Assembly: GCF_003046545.1 (NCBI RefSeq)
Contig: NZ_QAAA01000008.1
Coordinates: 1 to 64,000 of the forward strand
DNA length: 64,000 bases
Source: Rhodovulum imhoffii
Lineage (GTDB): Bacteria; Pseudomonadota; Alphaproteobacteria; Rhodobacterales; Rhodobacteraceae
Reading direction: 5' to 3'
The notes below the pieces were generated by a model. The model was not told where the DNA came from and made no database searches. It saw nothing but the letters and a program-made list of their open reading frames with translations. The translations under genes and the position numbers were made by a program. Numbering within the stretch: the stretch's first letter is position 1; every line of letters starts with the position of its first letter. Below are positions 40,441 through 50,434 of the stretch, piece after piece.

Positions 40441-41168
40441 CGTTGCGCGCCGCCGGTGAACGCGGCTGGTGCCCGGTGACGGGCATCCACTTTTGCAGGC
40501 CGATGCCCCCTCGCGACTAACGGGCAAGTGCCTGTGCCATGGTGTCACGCTTCGGGATACCGGCTGTTCGCGGGCACGCAACCGGGCGTTCGGCTGTCCG
40601 GAAAGCTTGGGCTGCGATCCCGAAAAGGCCGGGTCGGTTTGGTCGCCGTGCGATAGCTTACAGGCCCCGCGGGGCATGGGGGGCCTTGGTGCACCGGCCC
40701 CGACCACGCACGGGAGTTACCTGCGGCACCTATAAGCCCGTCGAGGAAAGTCCGCAGGCTGTCCCGGCACAATAGCCGTGCGGATCAGGCAACACGGCGC
40801 AAAATAAGCGAAGGGCAAAGACACCAAGCCCGCACTCACGGCCCATCGCGCCCTGGACATCCCTGGCCTGCGCCGCTGGCTTCTCCGCCAAGACTCACCT
40901 GACAGCCCCGACACAGCCTTTCCGTGCGGACGGGCCGCTGTCTTCCTCAGTGCCTTTGAACCAGCGCACGGGGTTCAAGCAGCCAGCGTCTCCTGAGACG
41001 GCAGCCTTCCGGAAACGGAAGCCGCAGGCCAACATCGCCCGAGGCCCGGCCACCTTGAGGGACCTGGAGAGGCCTCAGCATGGGCTGTACAGCCCGTCCC
41101 GAAAGCGACGGGGGGCGAGAGAGAGGCCCTGAAGGGCAACGGCAAAAACGACCCAACCGCGAGAATTC
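40441..41168. other. Long gene-free stretch with hairpins, possible structured RNA
   Basis: About 730 bp with no convincing coding frame on either strand. It holds several complementary segments on the plus strand: CCGTGCG with CGCACGG (about 40645 and 40703), GGGGCCTTGGTGCACCGGCCCC (about 40678-40699), and CCTGCGG with CCGCAGG (40718 and 40753). The sequence GAGGAAAGTCCG at about 40743 recalls the P4 core of RNase P RNA, but the other universal RNase P segments are missing. A 6S-like or other small RNA is possible; I cannot name it. Confidence 0.3.
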
Positions 41169-41254
41169 TGGTGCGGGCGGCCGGACTCGAACCGGCACGG
41201 CCTTTCGGCCCAGGCATTTTAAGTGCCATGTGTCTACCATTCCACCACGCCCGC
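41169..41254 (-). tRNA. tRNA-Leu (TAA)
   Basis: An 86-nt class II tRNA. The acceptor stem GCGGGCG pairs with CGCCCGC, the D loop is GGAATGGTAGACAC, and the anticodon loop CTTAAAA gives anticodon TAA. The long variable arm GGGCCGAAAGGCC is typical of leucine tRNAs, followed by the T loop TTCGAGT and an encoded ACCA end. Confidence 0.97.
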
Positions 41255-41299
41255 ACGGCGCCGCGCAGAATAGGCATTCACCGGCCGGAGTAAAGGACC

Positions 41300-41797
41300 C
41301 TAAGAGGCGGCAAAGCTCGTATCCTTCACCGCTTCCATCGCCACGTAAGTCGAACTGTTCGCGACATGGGGCAGGGCCGAAATCCGCTCGGCCATGATTT
41401 CGCGATAGCGCGCCATGTCCGGCGTACGCACTTTCAGCAGATAGTCGAACCCTCCCGCGATCATGTGACATTCCTCGACCTCGGGAATAGCACGCACAGC
41501 GGCGTTGAACTCCGCCAGGGCGGCCTCACGCGTGTCGGAAAGACGTAATTCGATAAAGGCCACATGGGCCAGGCCAAGTCGAAGAGGGTTCAGCATCGCC
41601 CGGTAACCCGTGATGACGCCCTCGGCCTCCAGCCGCTTCAGCCGGGTCTGGGTCGGCGTCTTGGAAAGGCCCACCCGGCGGGCCAGCTCTGCCACCGGCA
41701 ACCGCCCCTGGGTGGAAAGAACCCGCAGAATCGCGTGATCGAACCGATCCAGAACCGGAAGATCGGATGGCATTCTCAATCTCGCCAAATAAGTCAT
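41300..41797 (-). CDS. Lrp/AsnC-family regulator, likely of putA
   Basis: A 165-residue Lrp/AsnC regulator. The N-terminal winged helix has LDRFDHAILRVLSTQGRLPV, ELARRVGLSKTPTQTRLKRL and EGVITGYRAMLNP. The C-terminal RAM effector domain includes VEECHMIAGGFDYLLKVRT. It is divergent from putA across 80 bp. Proline-responsive Lrp-type PutR regulators in this position activate putA in Rhodobacter and Agrobacterium, so the same role is inferred. ATG 41797 follows GAAGAGG. Confidence 0.88.
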   Translation of the reverse strand: MTYLARLRMPSDLPVLDRFDHAILRVLSTQGRLPVAELARRVGLSKTPTQTRLKRLEAEGVITGYRAMLNPLRLGLAHVAFIELRLSDTREAALAEFNAAVRAIPEVEECHMIAGGFDYLLKVRTPDMARYREIMAERISALPHVANSSTYVAMEAVKDTSFAAS

Positions 41798-41877
41798 ATC
41801 CTCTTCATTTTTGCCATGTTTCAGGCCAATCGCCTTTCCTGCACGCGGTATACTGCCCCAAACACCAAGGAAACGCC

Positions 41878-44800
41878 ATGACAGACCTGCAAGCCCTGCG
41901 CGTACGGATCGACCGCGCCACCTACGTGGCGGAAGGCCCCGTCCTTGCGGCACTTATAGAGACCGCCGGGCTGACGCCCGAGACCCGCGCCCAAATCACG
42001 CGCGAGGCGGCCGCCCTCGTCCGCCGAATCCGGAAACGGGATCGCCCCGGCATGATGGAGGTGTTCCTCTCCGAATACGGCCTCTCGACCGAAGAAGGCG
42101 TGGCGCTGATGTGCCTGGCAGAGGCGCTTTTGCGCGTCCCCGATGCCGAAACCATGGATGCCTTGATCGAGGACAAGATCGCGCCGTCGGACTGGAGCCA
42201 GCATCTCGGCCAATCGGCCTCGCCGCTGGTCAATGCCTCGACATGGGCGCTGATGCTGACGGGCCGGCTCCTGGGCACCCCCGACACCGGCGTCGCCGCG
42301 ACCCTGCGCGGCGCGGTCAAACGGCTGGGTGAGCCCGTCATCCGCACGGCGGTCGCGCGTGTCATGCGCCTGATGGGGCGCCAGTTCGTCCTCGGCGAAG
42401 ACATCGACGCCGCGATGAACCGCGCCTCCGGCATGGAGGCCCGCGGCTACACCTGTTCCTATGATATGCTGGGCGAGGCCGCGCGCACCGATGCCGACGC
42501 CCGGCGCTACCACGCAGCCTATCTACAGGCCATCGCCCGGCTCGCCAGGGCCGCCGCGTCGTCCGACATCCGGGAAAATCCCGGCATCTCGGTCAAGCTG
42601 TCGGCGCTGCATCCCCGTTATGAGGCCGCCCAGATCGCCCGCGTGGGGACGGAACTCGTCCCCCGGCTGCTATCTTTGGCCCTGGCGGCAAGAGACGCCA
42701 ATATCGGCCTGAGCATAGATGCGGAAGAGGCCGATCGGCTGAGCCCGTCTCTGGACGTACTCGAGGCCGTTCTGCCCGACCCTCGCCTTGCCGGGTGGGA
42801 GGGCTTCGGCGTCGTCGTGCAAGCCTATGGCCCGCGGACAGGCCCGGTGCTGGACTGGCTGCATGCGCTGGCCCGGCGGCATGACCGCAAACTGATGGTG
42901 CGCCTCGTCAAAGGCGCCTACTGGGATACGGAGATCAAACGTGCACAGGTGGCAGGCCTCGACGGCTTTCCCGTTTTTACCCGCAAGGCGGCCAGCGATG
43001 TCAGCTATATCGCCAACGCCCGGCGACTGCTGGGGATGACAGACCGCCTTTACCCCCAGTTCGCCACCCACAATGCCCACACGGTAAGTGCGGTTCTTGC
43101 CATGGGCGCGTCACCGGAAAACTGCGAGTTCCAACGCCTGCACGGGATGGGGGAAACCCTGCATGAAGAGGTAAAAGCCCAGGCCGGCACACGCTGCCGC
43201 ATCTACGCGCCGGTCGGGGCCCACCGCGATCTGCTGGCCTATCTCGTACGGCGTCTTCTGGAAAACGGGGCCAACAGTTCCTTCGTCAACCAGATCGTCG
43301 ATGAAGACATCCCCGCCGAGGATGTCGCCGCCGATCCATTCGCGGAGGTCCTGTCCAGCCTGCCCACACCGGCACATCCCGCCATCCCGCGCGGGCCGGA
43401 TCTTTTCGGCCCGGCACGGCGCAACTCCCGCGGGTGGGACCTGACCCATGCACCGGACCTGGACGAAATCGAGACCGCCCGTGCGCCCTATCGAACCACC
43501 ACGGCCTCCGCCGCCCCCCTGATCGCGGCAGAGGCCCGGCCCCACAGGCAACAGCCTGTCCTGAACCCGGCAACCAGGGCGAAGGTCGGCACTGTGCATC
43601 TGGCCTCGGACATCGACATCGCCGTCGCGCTGAAGGCCGCCCGCCCATGGCAGACCCCCGCGCGGGACAGGGCCGCCGTACTCCACCGTGCCGCCGGTCT
43701 TTACGAGGAAAACTTCGGCCCTCTGCTTGCCCTGCTCACCCGCGAGGCAGGTAAAACCCTGCCGGATGCCGTGGGCGAACTCCGCGAGGCCGTCGACTTC
43801 CTGCGTTACTACGCCAACGCGGGCGAAGCGGCTCAGGATCCCGCGCGCGGGGTGTTCGCCTGCATCTCGCCATGGAACTTCCCCCTGGCAATTTTCACCG
43901 GGCAGATTGCTGCGGCGCTGGCGGCCGGCAACGGGGTTCTGGCCAAACCGGCAGAGCAGACCCCGCTGATCGCCCATGATGCCGTGCGCCTGCTGCACAA
44001 AGCCGGCGTGCCGAAAACAGCGCTGCAATTACTGCCCGGCAATGGCACGGTGGGCGCGGCACTGACCTGCGCCCCACAGGTGCAGGGCGTGGCCTTCACG
44101 GGGGCCACCGAAACCGCGCGGATCATCCGCCGGGCGATGGCCACACATCTGAGCCCCGGCACGCCACTGATCGCCGAAACCGGCGGCCTGAACGCCATGA
44201 TCGTCGACAGTACCGCTCTGCCCGAACAGGCGGTGGCGGATATCCTCGCCTCGGCGTTTCAGTCCTCTGGGCAGCGCTGTTCCGCCCTGCGGTGTCTCTA
44301 CCTGCAGGAAGACATTGCAGAACCGTTTCAGAAGATGCTCTTTGGCGCAATGGCAGAACTGCACCTCGGGGATCCATGGAACCTGTCCACCGATCTCGGC
44401 CCGCTGATCGATGCCGACGCCAGGAGCCGGATCGCTGCTTATATCGCCACCGCCCGCGCCCGGGACCGGGTGCTCTGGCAGGGCCTGGCCCCGGAAACCG
44501 GGCATTTTCTGCCCCCAACAGCACTGAAAGTAAGCGGAATCAAGGAGATGGCGCAGGAGATCTTTGGCCCGGTCCTGCATATCGCCACCTACCGCACGGA
44601 GGATCTGGACAAAGTCATCGCCGACATCAACGCCACCGGCTATGGTCTGACCTTCGGCCTTCACAGCCGGATCGACGGTCGGGTTCAGAACCTTGCCGAC
44701 CGGCTGGCAGTGGGCAACATCTACGTCAACCGCAACCAGATCGGTGCAATCGTCGGCAGCCAACCCTTCGGGGGCGAGGGGCTCTCGGGCACCGGTCCGA

Positions 44801-45327
44801 AGGCGGGCGGGCCGCGCTACCTCGCGCGGTTCACCACCCGCGCCACCCCTCCAGACAACGGCACACCCGAAGGTGTCGCCATGCTTTCAGACCTGCAATC
44901 CGCACTGGCGGCCGCCCCGCCGGGGACCAGACCCACGGCCCAGAATCTGCCCGGTCCGACAGGCGAATCCAACCGGCTGACCACCCTGCCCCGCCCACCG
45001 CTGCTTTGTCTGGGCCCGGGGCGCGCCGCCGCCGAAATGCAGGCGGCACAGGTGCGAATGCTCGGTGGACGGGCCGCCGTCGTTTTCGCCGCCGTCGCGC
45101 CCGACCTGCTGCACCGGCTGGATGGGTTCGGCGGCGTAATCTGGTGGGGCGATTCGCAAACCGCCCGTGCCTACGACATGATGCTTGCCAACCGCCCCGG
45201 CCCGATCCTGCCTCTGATCACCGGCATCCCCGACTCCGCCCACGCCCTGCTGGAACGCCACCTCTGCGTGGATACCACCGCCTCTGGCGGGAATGCCGCG
45301 CTCATGGCTGCCGCCGGTTCCGCTTGA
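41878..45327 (+). CDS. putA: Bifunctional proline dehydrogenase / P5C dehydrogenase
   Basis: PutA (1149 residues) oxidises proline to glutamate in two steps. The FAD-dependent proline dehydrogenase domain occupies about residues 140-450 (GISVKLSALHPRYE, RLVKGAYWDTEIKRAQ, FATHNAHTV, YAPVGAHRDLLAYLVRRLLE). The NAD-dependent aldehyde dehydrogenase domain is at about 560-1000 (ISPWNFPLAIFTGQIAAAL, FTGATETARI, ETGGLNAMIVDSTALPEQ, catalytic Cys in SSGQRCSALR). A C-terminal domain follows. There is no N-terminal ribbon-helix-helix DNA-binding domain, consistent with control by the neighbouring Lrp regulator. Confidence 0.97.
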   Translation: MTDLQALRVRIDRATYVAEGPVLAALIETAGLTPETRAQITREAAALVRRIRKRDRPGMMEVFLSEYGLSTEEGVALMCLAEALLRVPDAETMDALIEDKIAPSDWSQHLGQSASPLVNASTWALMLTGRLLGTPDTGVAATLRGAVKRLGEPVIRTAVARVMRLMGRQFVLGEDIDAAMNRASGMEARGYTCSYDMLGEAARTDADARRYHAAYLQAIARLARAAASSDIRENPGISVKLSALHPRYEAAQIARVGTELVPRLLSLALAARDANIGLSIDAEEADRLSPSLDVLEAVLPDPRLAGWEGFGVVVQAYGPRTGPVLDWLHALARRHDRKLMVRLVKGAYWDTEIKRAQVAGLDGFPVFTRKAASDVSYIANARRLLGMTDRLYPQFATHNAHTVSAVLAMGASPENCEFQRLHGMGETLHEEVKAQAGTRCRIYAPVGAHRDLLAYLVRRLLENGANSSFVNQIVDEDIPAEDVAADPFAEVLSSLPTPAHPAIPRGPDLFGPARRNSRGWDLTHAPDLDEIETARAPYRTTTASAAPLIAAEARPHRQQPVLNPATRAKVGTVHLASDIDIAVALKAARPWQTPARDRAAVLHRAAGLYEENFGPLLALLTREAGKTLPDAVGELREAVDFLRYYANAGEAAQDPARGVFACISPWNFPLAIFTGQIAAALAAGNGVLAKPAEQTPLIAHDAVRLLHKAGVPKTALQLLPGNGTVGAALTCAPQVQGVAFTGATETARIIRRAMATHLSPGTPLIAETGGLNAMIVDSTALPEQAVADILASAFQSSGQRCSALRCLYLQEDIAEPFQKMLFGAMAELHLGDPWNLSTDLGPLIDADARSRIAAYIATARARDRVLWQGLAPETGHFLPPTALKVSGIKEMAQEIFGPVLHIATYRTEDLDKVIADINATGYGLTFGLHSRIDGRVQNLADRLAVGNIYVNRNQIGAIVGSQPFGGEGLSGTGPKAGGPRYLARFTTRATPPDNGTPEGVAMLSDLQSALAAAPPGTRPTAQNLPGPTGESNRLTTLPRPPLLCLGPGRAAAEMQAAQVRMLGGRAAVVFAAVAPDLLHRLDGFGGVIWWGDSQTARAYDMMLANRPGPILPLITGIPDSAHALLERHLCVDTTASGGNAALMAAAGSA

Positions 45328-45357
45328 CCGGAACAACGAAGTGGATAGCCTTGCGAA

Positions 45358-46092
45358 ATGCTCCCGATCCGAGACCATAACCCCTCCCGCCGAACTCCCT
45401 ATGTCACCATCGCCCTGATCGTGACAAACGTGGTCGTGTTCCTCAGCTACTGGAATCTTTTCGCCGACCCGGCAGCGCTCAACAGGTTTTTTTACAACTG
45501 GGCGCTGATTCCCGCGGCGCTTTCACAAGGGGATCTGATGCATGGCCTCTTTACCTCGATGTTCCTGCATGGAGGGGTGATGCATCTGGGCGGCAACATG
45601 CTGTTTCTCTGGATTTTCGGCGACAACCTCGAGGACGAGATGGGGCATTTGGGCTTTGCGATCTTCTACCTCGCCGGAGGACTCCTGGCAGGGCTGGCGC
45701 AATACGTGACAGACCCCTCTTCCACCGTGCCGATGGTCGGCGCCTCAGGCGCGATCGCCGCGGTTATGGGGGGCTACCTGCTGATGTTTCCGAAGGCACA
45801 GGTGGATATCCTGATCATCCTGATCGTAATCTTCCGAATTCTGCCCGTCCCCGCGTGGCTGATGCTGGCAATCTGGTTCACGCTGCAACTCGTTTCCGGC
45901 AGCATGGCCGCAACCGAAGAAGGAGGCGTCGCCTACTGGGCCCATGCCGGCGGCTTCATCGCAGGTGTAATCCTGACGCTGCCCTTGTGGCTGAAACGCG
46001 GGGGATCGGCTTTCTGGTCCCGTACCCGCGGCCACCCCCCTCACCCGGTGGTCGCGTACCGGCACACCCCAATCCCCCGAATCCGCCGCTAG
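45358..46092 (+). CDS. Rhomboid-family intramembrane serine protease
   Basis: A 244-residue polytopic membrane protein of the rhomboid family. The catalytic serine is in GASGAIAAVMGGY and the catalytic histidine in YWAHAGGFIAG. The HGGVMHLGGNMLFLWIFGDN segment in helix 2 supplies the conserved His/Asn oxyanion region. Six or so hydrophobic helices are visible. Substrates are unknown. It starts 30 bp after putA and ends in a proline-rich basic tail before a convergent terminator. Confidence 0.92.
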   Translation: MLPIRDHNPSRRTPYVTIALIVTNVVVFLSYWNLFADPAALNRFFYNWALIPAALSQGDLMHGLFTSMFLHGGVMHLGGNMLFLWIFGDNLEDEMGHLGFAIFYLAGGLLAGLAQYVTDPSSTVPMVGASGAIAAVMGGYLLMFPKAQVDILIILIVIFRILPVPAWLMLAIWFTLQLVSGSMAATEEGGVAYWAHAGGFIAGVILTLPLWLKRGGSAFWSRTRGHPPHPVVAYRHTPIPRIRR

Positions 46093-46123
46093 CCCCGGCC
46101 GGTCTTGCTTTGGGTGAAATATC

Positions 46124-46157
46124 CCCGCCGGAGGCATGAAGGTTTTCCTCCGGCGGG
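46124..46157. terminator. Bidirectional terminator between rhomboid and DUF1523 genes
   Basis: An 11-bp perfect inverted repeat (CCCGCCGGAGG, 46124-46134, and its complement at 46147-46157) with a 12-base loop sits between the two convergent genes. The preceding GTGAAATAT plus this stem is a common end-of-gene repeat in Rhodobacterales as far as I know. Confidence 0.7.
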
Positions 46158-46164
46158 AAGAAGG

Positions 46165-46797
46165 TCACCGTTTTCTGGACCCGGACAAGCGGCGCCACAG
46201 CCCCTCGGCCTTGTCATCCACCGCCTCGATAATATCCCCCGCCTCATCGATCATCGGTTCGATCCGGGTTTCCCGGAACCGGACCCAGCGGTTGCGAATC
46301 GTCAGCACGACAAGCGCCAGAACCGTCAGGAAGACGATGTTGAACCACGGGACGATCCGCACATCGGGGCTGTCCACCTGACGCAGATCGATCGCGTTGG
46401 GGTAGATCGACAGGTATTCGCTGCGCCAGCCGTAGTGGGTTACCACCACCCATTGCGGGTTATCCTTGGTCGAGGCAATGTCCTGCGCCTCGGCCTGAAG
46501 GTTGGAACTGTTGACCTTGAAATAAGGCGGCCACAGCCAGCCGGTATCCTGGTTGCGATAGACGATCGGCTTGCCGTCCTCATAGAACGCCTCGATGAAA
46601 AGCACATCGCGGCTGCTGACGCCCTCCTTGTTCCCCGGCGCACTGCCGGACCAGAACATTGCGTTATCCCCGAAATCGACCCGGCGGATATCGGTATTGG
46701 TGATGCGGACTACATCATGCTGCGGCAAAGTGTAGTGCAGAAAAGAAAAGACCAGTACGGCGATGATCGCCAGAAAGGTCCATTTTACATAAGTCAT
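46165..46797 (-). CDS. DUF1523 membrane-anchored protein
   Basis: A 210-residue protein of the DUF1523 family. It has an N-terminal transmembrane segment (about residues 5-25), a periplasmic domain with RITNTDIRRVDFGDNAMFW, RDVLFIEAFYEDGKP and WLWPPYFKVNSSNLQAEAQD, a second membrane segment (about 150-168) and a charged cytoplasmic tail. Its function is not established. It lies 6 bp downstream of a small membrane protein gene, likely co-transcribed. Confidence 0.8.
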   Translation of the reverse strand: MTYVKWTFLAIIAVLVFSFLHYTLPQHDVVRITNTDIRRVDFGDNAMFWSGSAPGNKEGVSSRDVLFIEAFYEDGKPIVYRNQDTGWLWPPYFKVNSSNLQAEAQDIASTKDNPQWVVVTHYGWRSEYLSIYPNAIDLRQVDSPDVRIVPWFNIVFLTVLALVVLTIRNRWVRFRETRIEPMIDEAGDIIEAVDDKAEGLWRRLSGSRKR

Positions 46798-46803
46798 GTC
46801 ACC

Positions 46804-47070
46804 TCACATATGATTCACGACATAGAGGATCGTGCCGATCACGACCGCCGGCACAACGTAGACCCCCAGAATCAGCTTGCGACGGAGGGAGCCGTCATAC
46901 GCGCGCAATCCCTCCTCGATATAGGCATCGCGATCTCCGGCCTGAACCTCCTCATCCCACTCCTGCTCCAATCTGTCGCGCGCGGCGGCGCGGCCCCGGA
47001 TCGAGAGGATGATGTAGGTCACTGTCAAAACGATGAAGGCGATAATAAAAAACCGGGCGAAAGCAATCAT
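46804..47070 (-). CDS. Small membrane protein, hypothetical
   Basis: An 88-residue protein with two hydrophobic segments (about residues 4-24 and 68-86) flanking a charged loop rich in R, E and D (RGRAAARDRLEQEWDEE, GDRDAYIEEGLRAYDGSLRR). This layout is common to a conserved Rhodobacterales family of unknown role usually beside DUF1523. ATG 47070 follows AAAAGGAGG closely. Confidence 0.75.
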   Translation of the reverse strand: MIAFARFFIIAFIVLTVTYIILSIRGRAAARDRLEQEWDEEVQAGDRDAYIEEGLRAYDGSLRRKLILGVYVVPAVVIGTILYVVNHM

Positions 47071-47155
47071 CTGTGCCTCCTTTTGCGGGTCGGGATCAGT
47101 ATACTCTCCTTGGGTCCCGCTGACAGGCCCCGTCGATGCGCGCGCTAACGCCGCA

Positions 47156-48004
47156 TCAAACCGGAACTGGGGCGTTGTCGATCAGGCGCACGCCGTCCAG
47201 ATGCGCGGCAGCGAGAACCCGCGCCGGCCGGTCAGCCCTGTCCAGCGGGGCAAGTGTCTGCGCAGAACGCAACTCGAGGTACTCCACCGCGCTGAACCCG
47301 GCAGAAAGAACCTCCGCCCGGGCAATCTCCAGCGTCCCGGCCACCGGCGCGCCGGCACACAGCGCCGCCACCGCCTTCGATAGCGCCCTGTAAAGGGCCG
47401 GCGCCGTCGCGCGCCCCGCCCGTGACAGCCGCGCATTGCGCGAAGACAACGCCAGCCCGTCTTCCGCCCGCGCGATCGGGCAACCGACAATCTCGGCCGG
47501 AATATCCAGATCGCGCACAAGACGGCGCACCAGCATCAGCTGCTGGAAGTCCTTTTCTCCGAAAAACGCCATATCCGCCCCGGTTTGCAGCAGCAGCTTG
47601 GCCACCACGGTTGCCACGCCGTCAAAATGGCCGGGCCGGTGCGCGCCACACAACCCCTCGCCGATCCCGGATACGCTGATCGTGGTGGCAAATCCCTCCG
47701 GGTACATCTGTGCCGTATCCGGGGCATAAATCGCATCCACCGCAAGCGGGGCGAGCGTCTGCGCATCGCGGACCTCGCTACGGGGGTATTTCGCCAGGTC
47801 GTCAGGATTATCGAACTGGCGCGGGTTGACAAAGATTGTCACAATAACCCGATCTGCCCGCGCCTTCGCCGCACGAACGAGACCAAGATGACCCTCATGC
47901 AGTGCGCCCATCGTCGGCACCACGCCCACACATGCGCCCGATGCGCGCCAACCGGCGACAACAGCCCGAAGCTCTGCCACCTCACGCAGGATCGGAGGGT
48001 TCAT
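47156..48004 (-). CDS. panC: Pantothenate synthetase
   Basis: PanC (282 residues) joins pantoate and beta-alanine with ATP. The nucleotidyltransferase signature is in [19 protein letters not shown] (the HIGH motif appears as HEGH), with [26 protein letters not shown] and [12 protein letters not shown] (KMSKS-equivalent). It overlaps panB by 4 bp and is the downstream gene of panBC. Confidence 0.96.
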   Translation of the reverse strand: MNPPILREVAELRAVVAGWRASGACVGVVPTMGALHEGHLGLVRAAKARADRVIVTIFVNPRQFDNPDDLAKYPRSEVRDAQTLAPLAVDAIYAPDTAQMYPEGFATTISVSGIGEGLCGAHRPGHFDGVATVVAKLLLQTGADMAFFGEKDFQQLMLVRRLVRDLDIPAEIVGCPIARAEDGLALSSRNARLSRAGRATAPALYRALSKAVAALCAGAPVAGTLEIARAEVLSAGFSAVEYLELRSAQTLAPLDRADRPARVLAAAHLDGVRLIDNAPVPV

Positions 48005-48825
48005 ACCCCGGCCTCATCGGCGAAGATATGCTCCTGTGCGGGAAAGGTACGGGCGCGGACCTCCGCAGCGTAGGTGGCGATGGCCCGTTCCGCATCCTCG
48101 GCCAGATGGGCATAGCGTTTCACGAATTTCGGCCTGAATTCGGCAAACAGGCCCAGCATGTCATCGACCACCAGGATCTGCCCGTCACACCCGGCGGACG
48201 CCCCGATCCCGATGGTGGGAATGTCGATCTCCCCGGTGATTTCATCGGCAAGCGCGGCAGGCACTTTTTCCAGCACCGCACCGAAGGCCCCGGCTTCTGC
48301 CACGGCACGGGCATCGGCCAGGACGCGGGCCCGGTCCGCGCCCCGGCCCTGCACCTTGTACCCGCCCAGCGTATGAATCGCCTGCGGCGTCAGCCCCACA
48401 TGGGCCAGCACCGGAATCGACCGCCGGGTAAGAAAACGGATGGTCTCCGCCATCGCGCCCCCCCCCTCCAGCTTGACTGCCGCGGCTCCGGTTTCGCGCA
48501 TCAGTCGGGCGGCGTTGCGCAGGGCCTGCTCCGGGCTTTCCTCATAGCTGCCGAAAGGCATGTCGACGACCATCAGTGCCCGCCGGAGCCCCCGCGCCAC
48601 CGCCTGGCCATGCAGGATCATCATCTCCATCGTCACGCCCAGGGTCGAGGGCAGCCCGTGCAGCACCATCCCCACGCTGTCGCCCACCAGGACCAGGTCG
48701 CAGGCGGGGTCGGCCAGCTTCGCGACAGGCGTGGTATAGGCGGTCAGGCAGACGATCGGGGGTCCCCCCTTGCGGGCGCGGATGTCTGCGGGCGTCAACT
48801 GGCGGTTTTGTGCGGCAGTGCTCAT
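48001..48825 (-). CDS. panB: 3-methyl-2-oxobutanoate hydroxymethyltransferase
   Basis: PanB (274 residues) makes ketopantoate from alpha-ketoisovalerate and methylene-tetrahydrofolate. It has [35 protein letters not shown] (metal-binding Asp), [26 protein letters not shown] and the catalytic [13 protein letters not shown] with [21 protein letters not shown] 48825 has a GGGAGG site. It is divergent from the binding-protein gene. Confidence 0.96.
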   Translation of the reverse strand: MSTAAQNRQLTPADIRARKGGPPIVCLTAYTTPVAKLADPACDLVLVGDSVGMVLHGLPSTLGVTMEMMILHGQAVARGLRRALMVVDMPFGSYEESPEQALRNAARLMRETGAAAVKLEGGGAMAETIRFLTRRSIPVLAHVGLTPQAIHTLGGYKVQGRGADRARVLADARAVAEAGAFGAVLEKVPAALADEITGEIDIPTIGIGASAGCDGQILVVDDMLGLFAEFRPKFVKRYAHLAEDAERAIATYAAEVRARTFPAQEHIFADEAGV

Positions 48826-48964
48826 GAATCCTCCCGGTTGGCTGCCGGGCGTTATACACAAGGGCGGCAGGGAATGGCCAGAAGAAGATTGCTGCACATG
48901 CAAAATGGCTTGCGTAAAGTTGCGCGGACCTTTCTGATGGCCCAAATGATGACAGGAGACGCCC

Positions 48965-50431
48965 ATGCGCCATCTTTTCACCACCGCATTTTGCCTTGTC
49001 CTTGGCCTTGGCCCCGCTGCCGCGCAAGACAGCCTGACCCTTGGCATGGTACTGGAGCCGCCCAATCTCGACCCCACCGCGGGGGCCGCCGCCGCGATCG
49101 ACGAGGTCGTCTACGCCAACCTGTTCGAGGGGCTGACCCGCATCGGCCCCGATGGCGCGGTGCTGCCGGCGCTGGCCGAAACATGGGACGTGAACGAAAC
49201 CGCGACCGAATACGTCTTTCACCTGCGCGCGGGGGTCACCTTCCACGACGGCACCGCGCTGGATGCGGGAGACGTGAAATTCACGCTTGACCGTGCGCGC
49301 GCGGAGGACAGCACCAACGCACAAAAAGGCCTGTTCGCCGGGATCGGAGCGGTCGAGGTGATCGGCCCGCTGACGGTGCGCGTGCGGCTTTCAACGCCAA
49401 ATGGCAATTTCCCTTTCAACATGGCCTGGGGAGATGCGGTGATCCTTGCCCCCGAATCCGCCGCACAGGCCGCCACCGCACCGGTGGGGACCGGCCCGTT
49501 CGCCTTTGCACGCTGGGTGCAGGGCGACCGGGTGGAACTGATCCGGAACGAGAATTACTGGGGCGAAACCCCGGCGCTGAAGCGCGCGATCTTCAAGTTC
49601 ATCCCCGATCCCAGCGCCGCCTTCGCCGCGCTGATGGCGGGCGATGTGGACGCTTTTCCCAATTTTCCCGCCCCTGAAACACTGGAACAGTTTCGCGCCG
49701 ATCCGCGCTTTTCGGTAATCGTCGGCACGACCGAGGGGGAAACGATCCTGGCCATGAACAACGCCCGTCCCCCGCTGGACGACATCCGCGTGCGCAAGGC
49801 CATCGCCCATGCGATCGACCGGCAAGACATCGTCGACGGGGCGATGTTCGGCTACGGCACCCCGATCGGGACCCACTTCGCACCGCACAACCCCGATTAC
49901 CTCGACCTCACCGGCCTTTCCCCCCACGCCCCGGACACCGCCCGCGCCCTGCTGGAAGAGGCCGGGCAAACTGACCTGACCCTGCGCCTGATGCTGCCGC
50001 CGCCATCCTATGCCCGTCGGGGCGGGGAAATTCTGGCCGCGCAGCTGCGCGCCGTCGGGATCGGGACGGAGATCATCAATCTCGAATGGGCACAGTGGCT
50101 GGAGCAGGTCTTCAAGGGCAAGGATTTCGACCTGACCATCGTCAGCCACACCGAGCCGGCGGATATCGGAATCTACGCCCGGCCCGACTATTACTTCCAG
50201 TACGCAAAGCCCGAATTCGCAGACCTGATGGCCCGGCTGGATGCAACCACCGCCCCGCAGGAGCGCAGCACACTGCTGCAAGCCGCCCAGCGCATGATCG
50301 CCGGGGATCACGTGAACGGATATCTGTTCCAGCTTGCCAAGACAGGCGTCGCCAACAGCAAGATTCGCGGATTGTGGGAAAACGCCCCCACCCAGGCCAA
50401 CGACCTTACCGCAGTTTACTGGGAGGAGTGA
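48965..50431 (+). CDS. Family 5 solute-binding protein of a peptide-type ABC transporter
   Basis: A 488-residue periplasmic binding protein of the DppA/OppA (SBP_bac_5) family. The signal peptide [20 protein letters not shown] ends before QDSLTL. Family features are [59 protein letters not shown] and [20 protein letters not shown]. It is separated from its likely permeases (52625-55940) by two minus-strand genes. Substrates of this family include dipeptides, opines, glutathione and small cations, so the ligand is open. Confidence 0.9.
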   Translation: MRHLFTTAFCLVLGLGPAAAQDSLTLGMVLEPPNLDPTAGAAAAIDEVVYANLFEGLTRIGPDGAVLPALAETWDVNETATEYVFHLRAGVTFHDGTALDAGDVKFTLDRARAEDSTNAQKGLFAGIGAVEVIGPLTVRVRLSTPNGNFPFNMAWGDAVILAPESAAQAATAPVGTGPFAFARWVQGDRVELIRNENYWGETPALKRAIFKFIPDPSAAFAALMAGDVDAFPNFPAPETLEQFRADPRFSVIVGTTEGETILAMNNARPPLDDIRVRKAIAHAIDRQDIVDGAMFGYGTPIGTHFAPHNPDYLDLTGLSPHAPDTARALLEEAGQTDLTLRLMLPPPSYARRGGEILAAQLRAVGIGTEIINLEWAQWLEQVFKGKDFDLTIVSHTEPADIGIYARPDYYFQYAKPEFADLMARLDATTAPQERSTLLQAAQRMIAGDHVNGYLFQLAKTGVANSKIRGLWENAPTQANDLTAVYWEE

Positions 50432-50434
50432 GCC

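Noticed and set aside
40738-40770. RNase P RNA (rnpB), suggested by GAGGAAAGTCCG
   Set aside because: The sequence after it lacks GGGCTCC, the ACAGAAAACAAACCGCC-like segment and the 3' ACAGAA-CCCGGCTTA core, so only one short motif matches.
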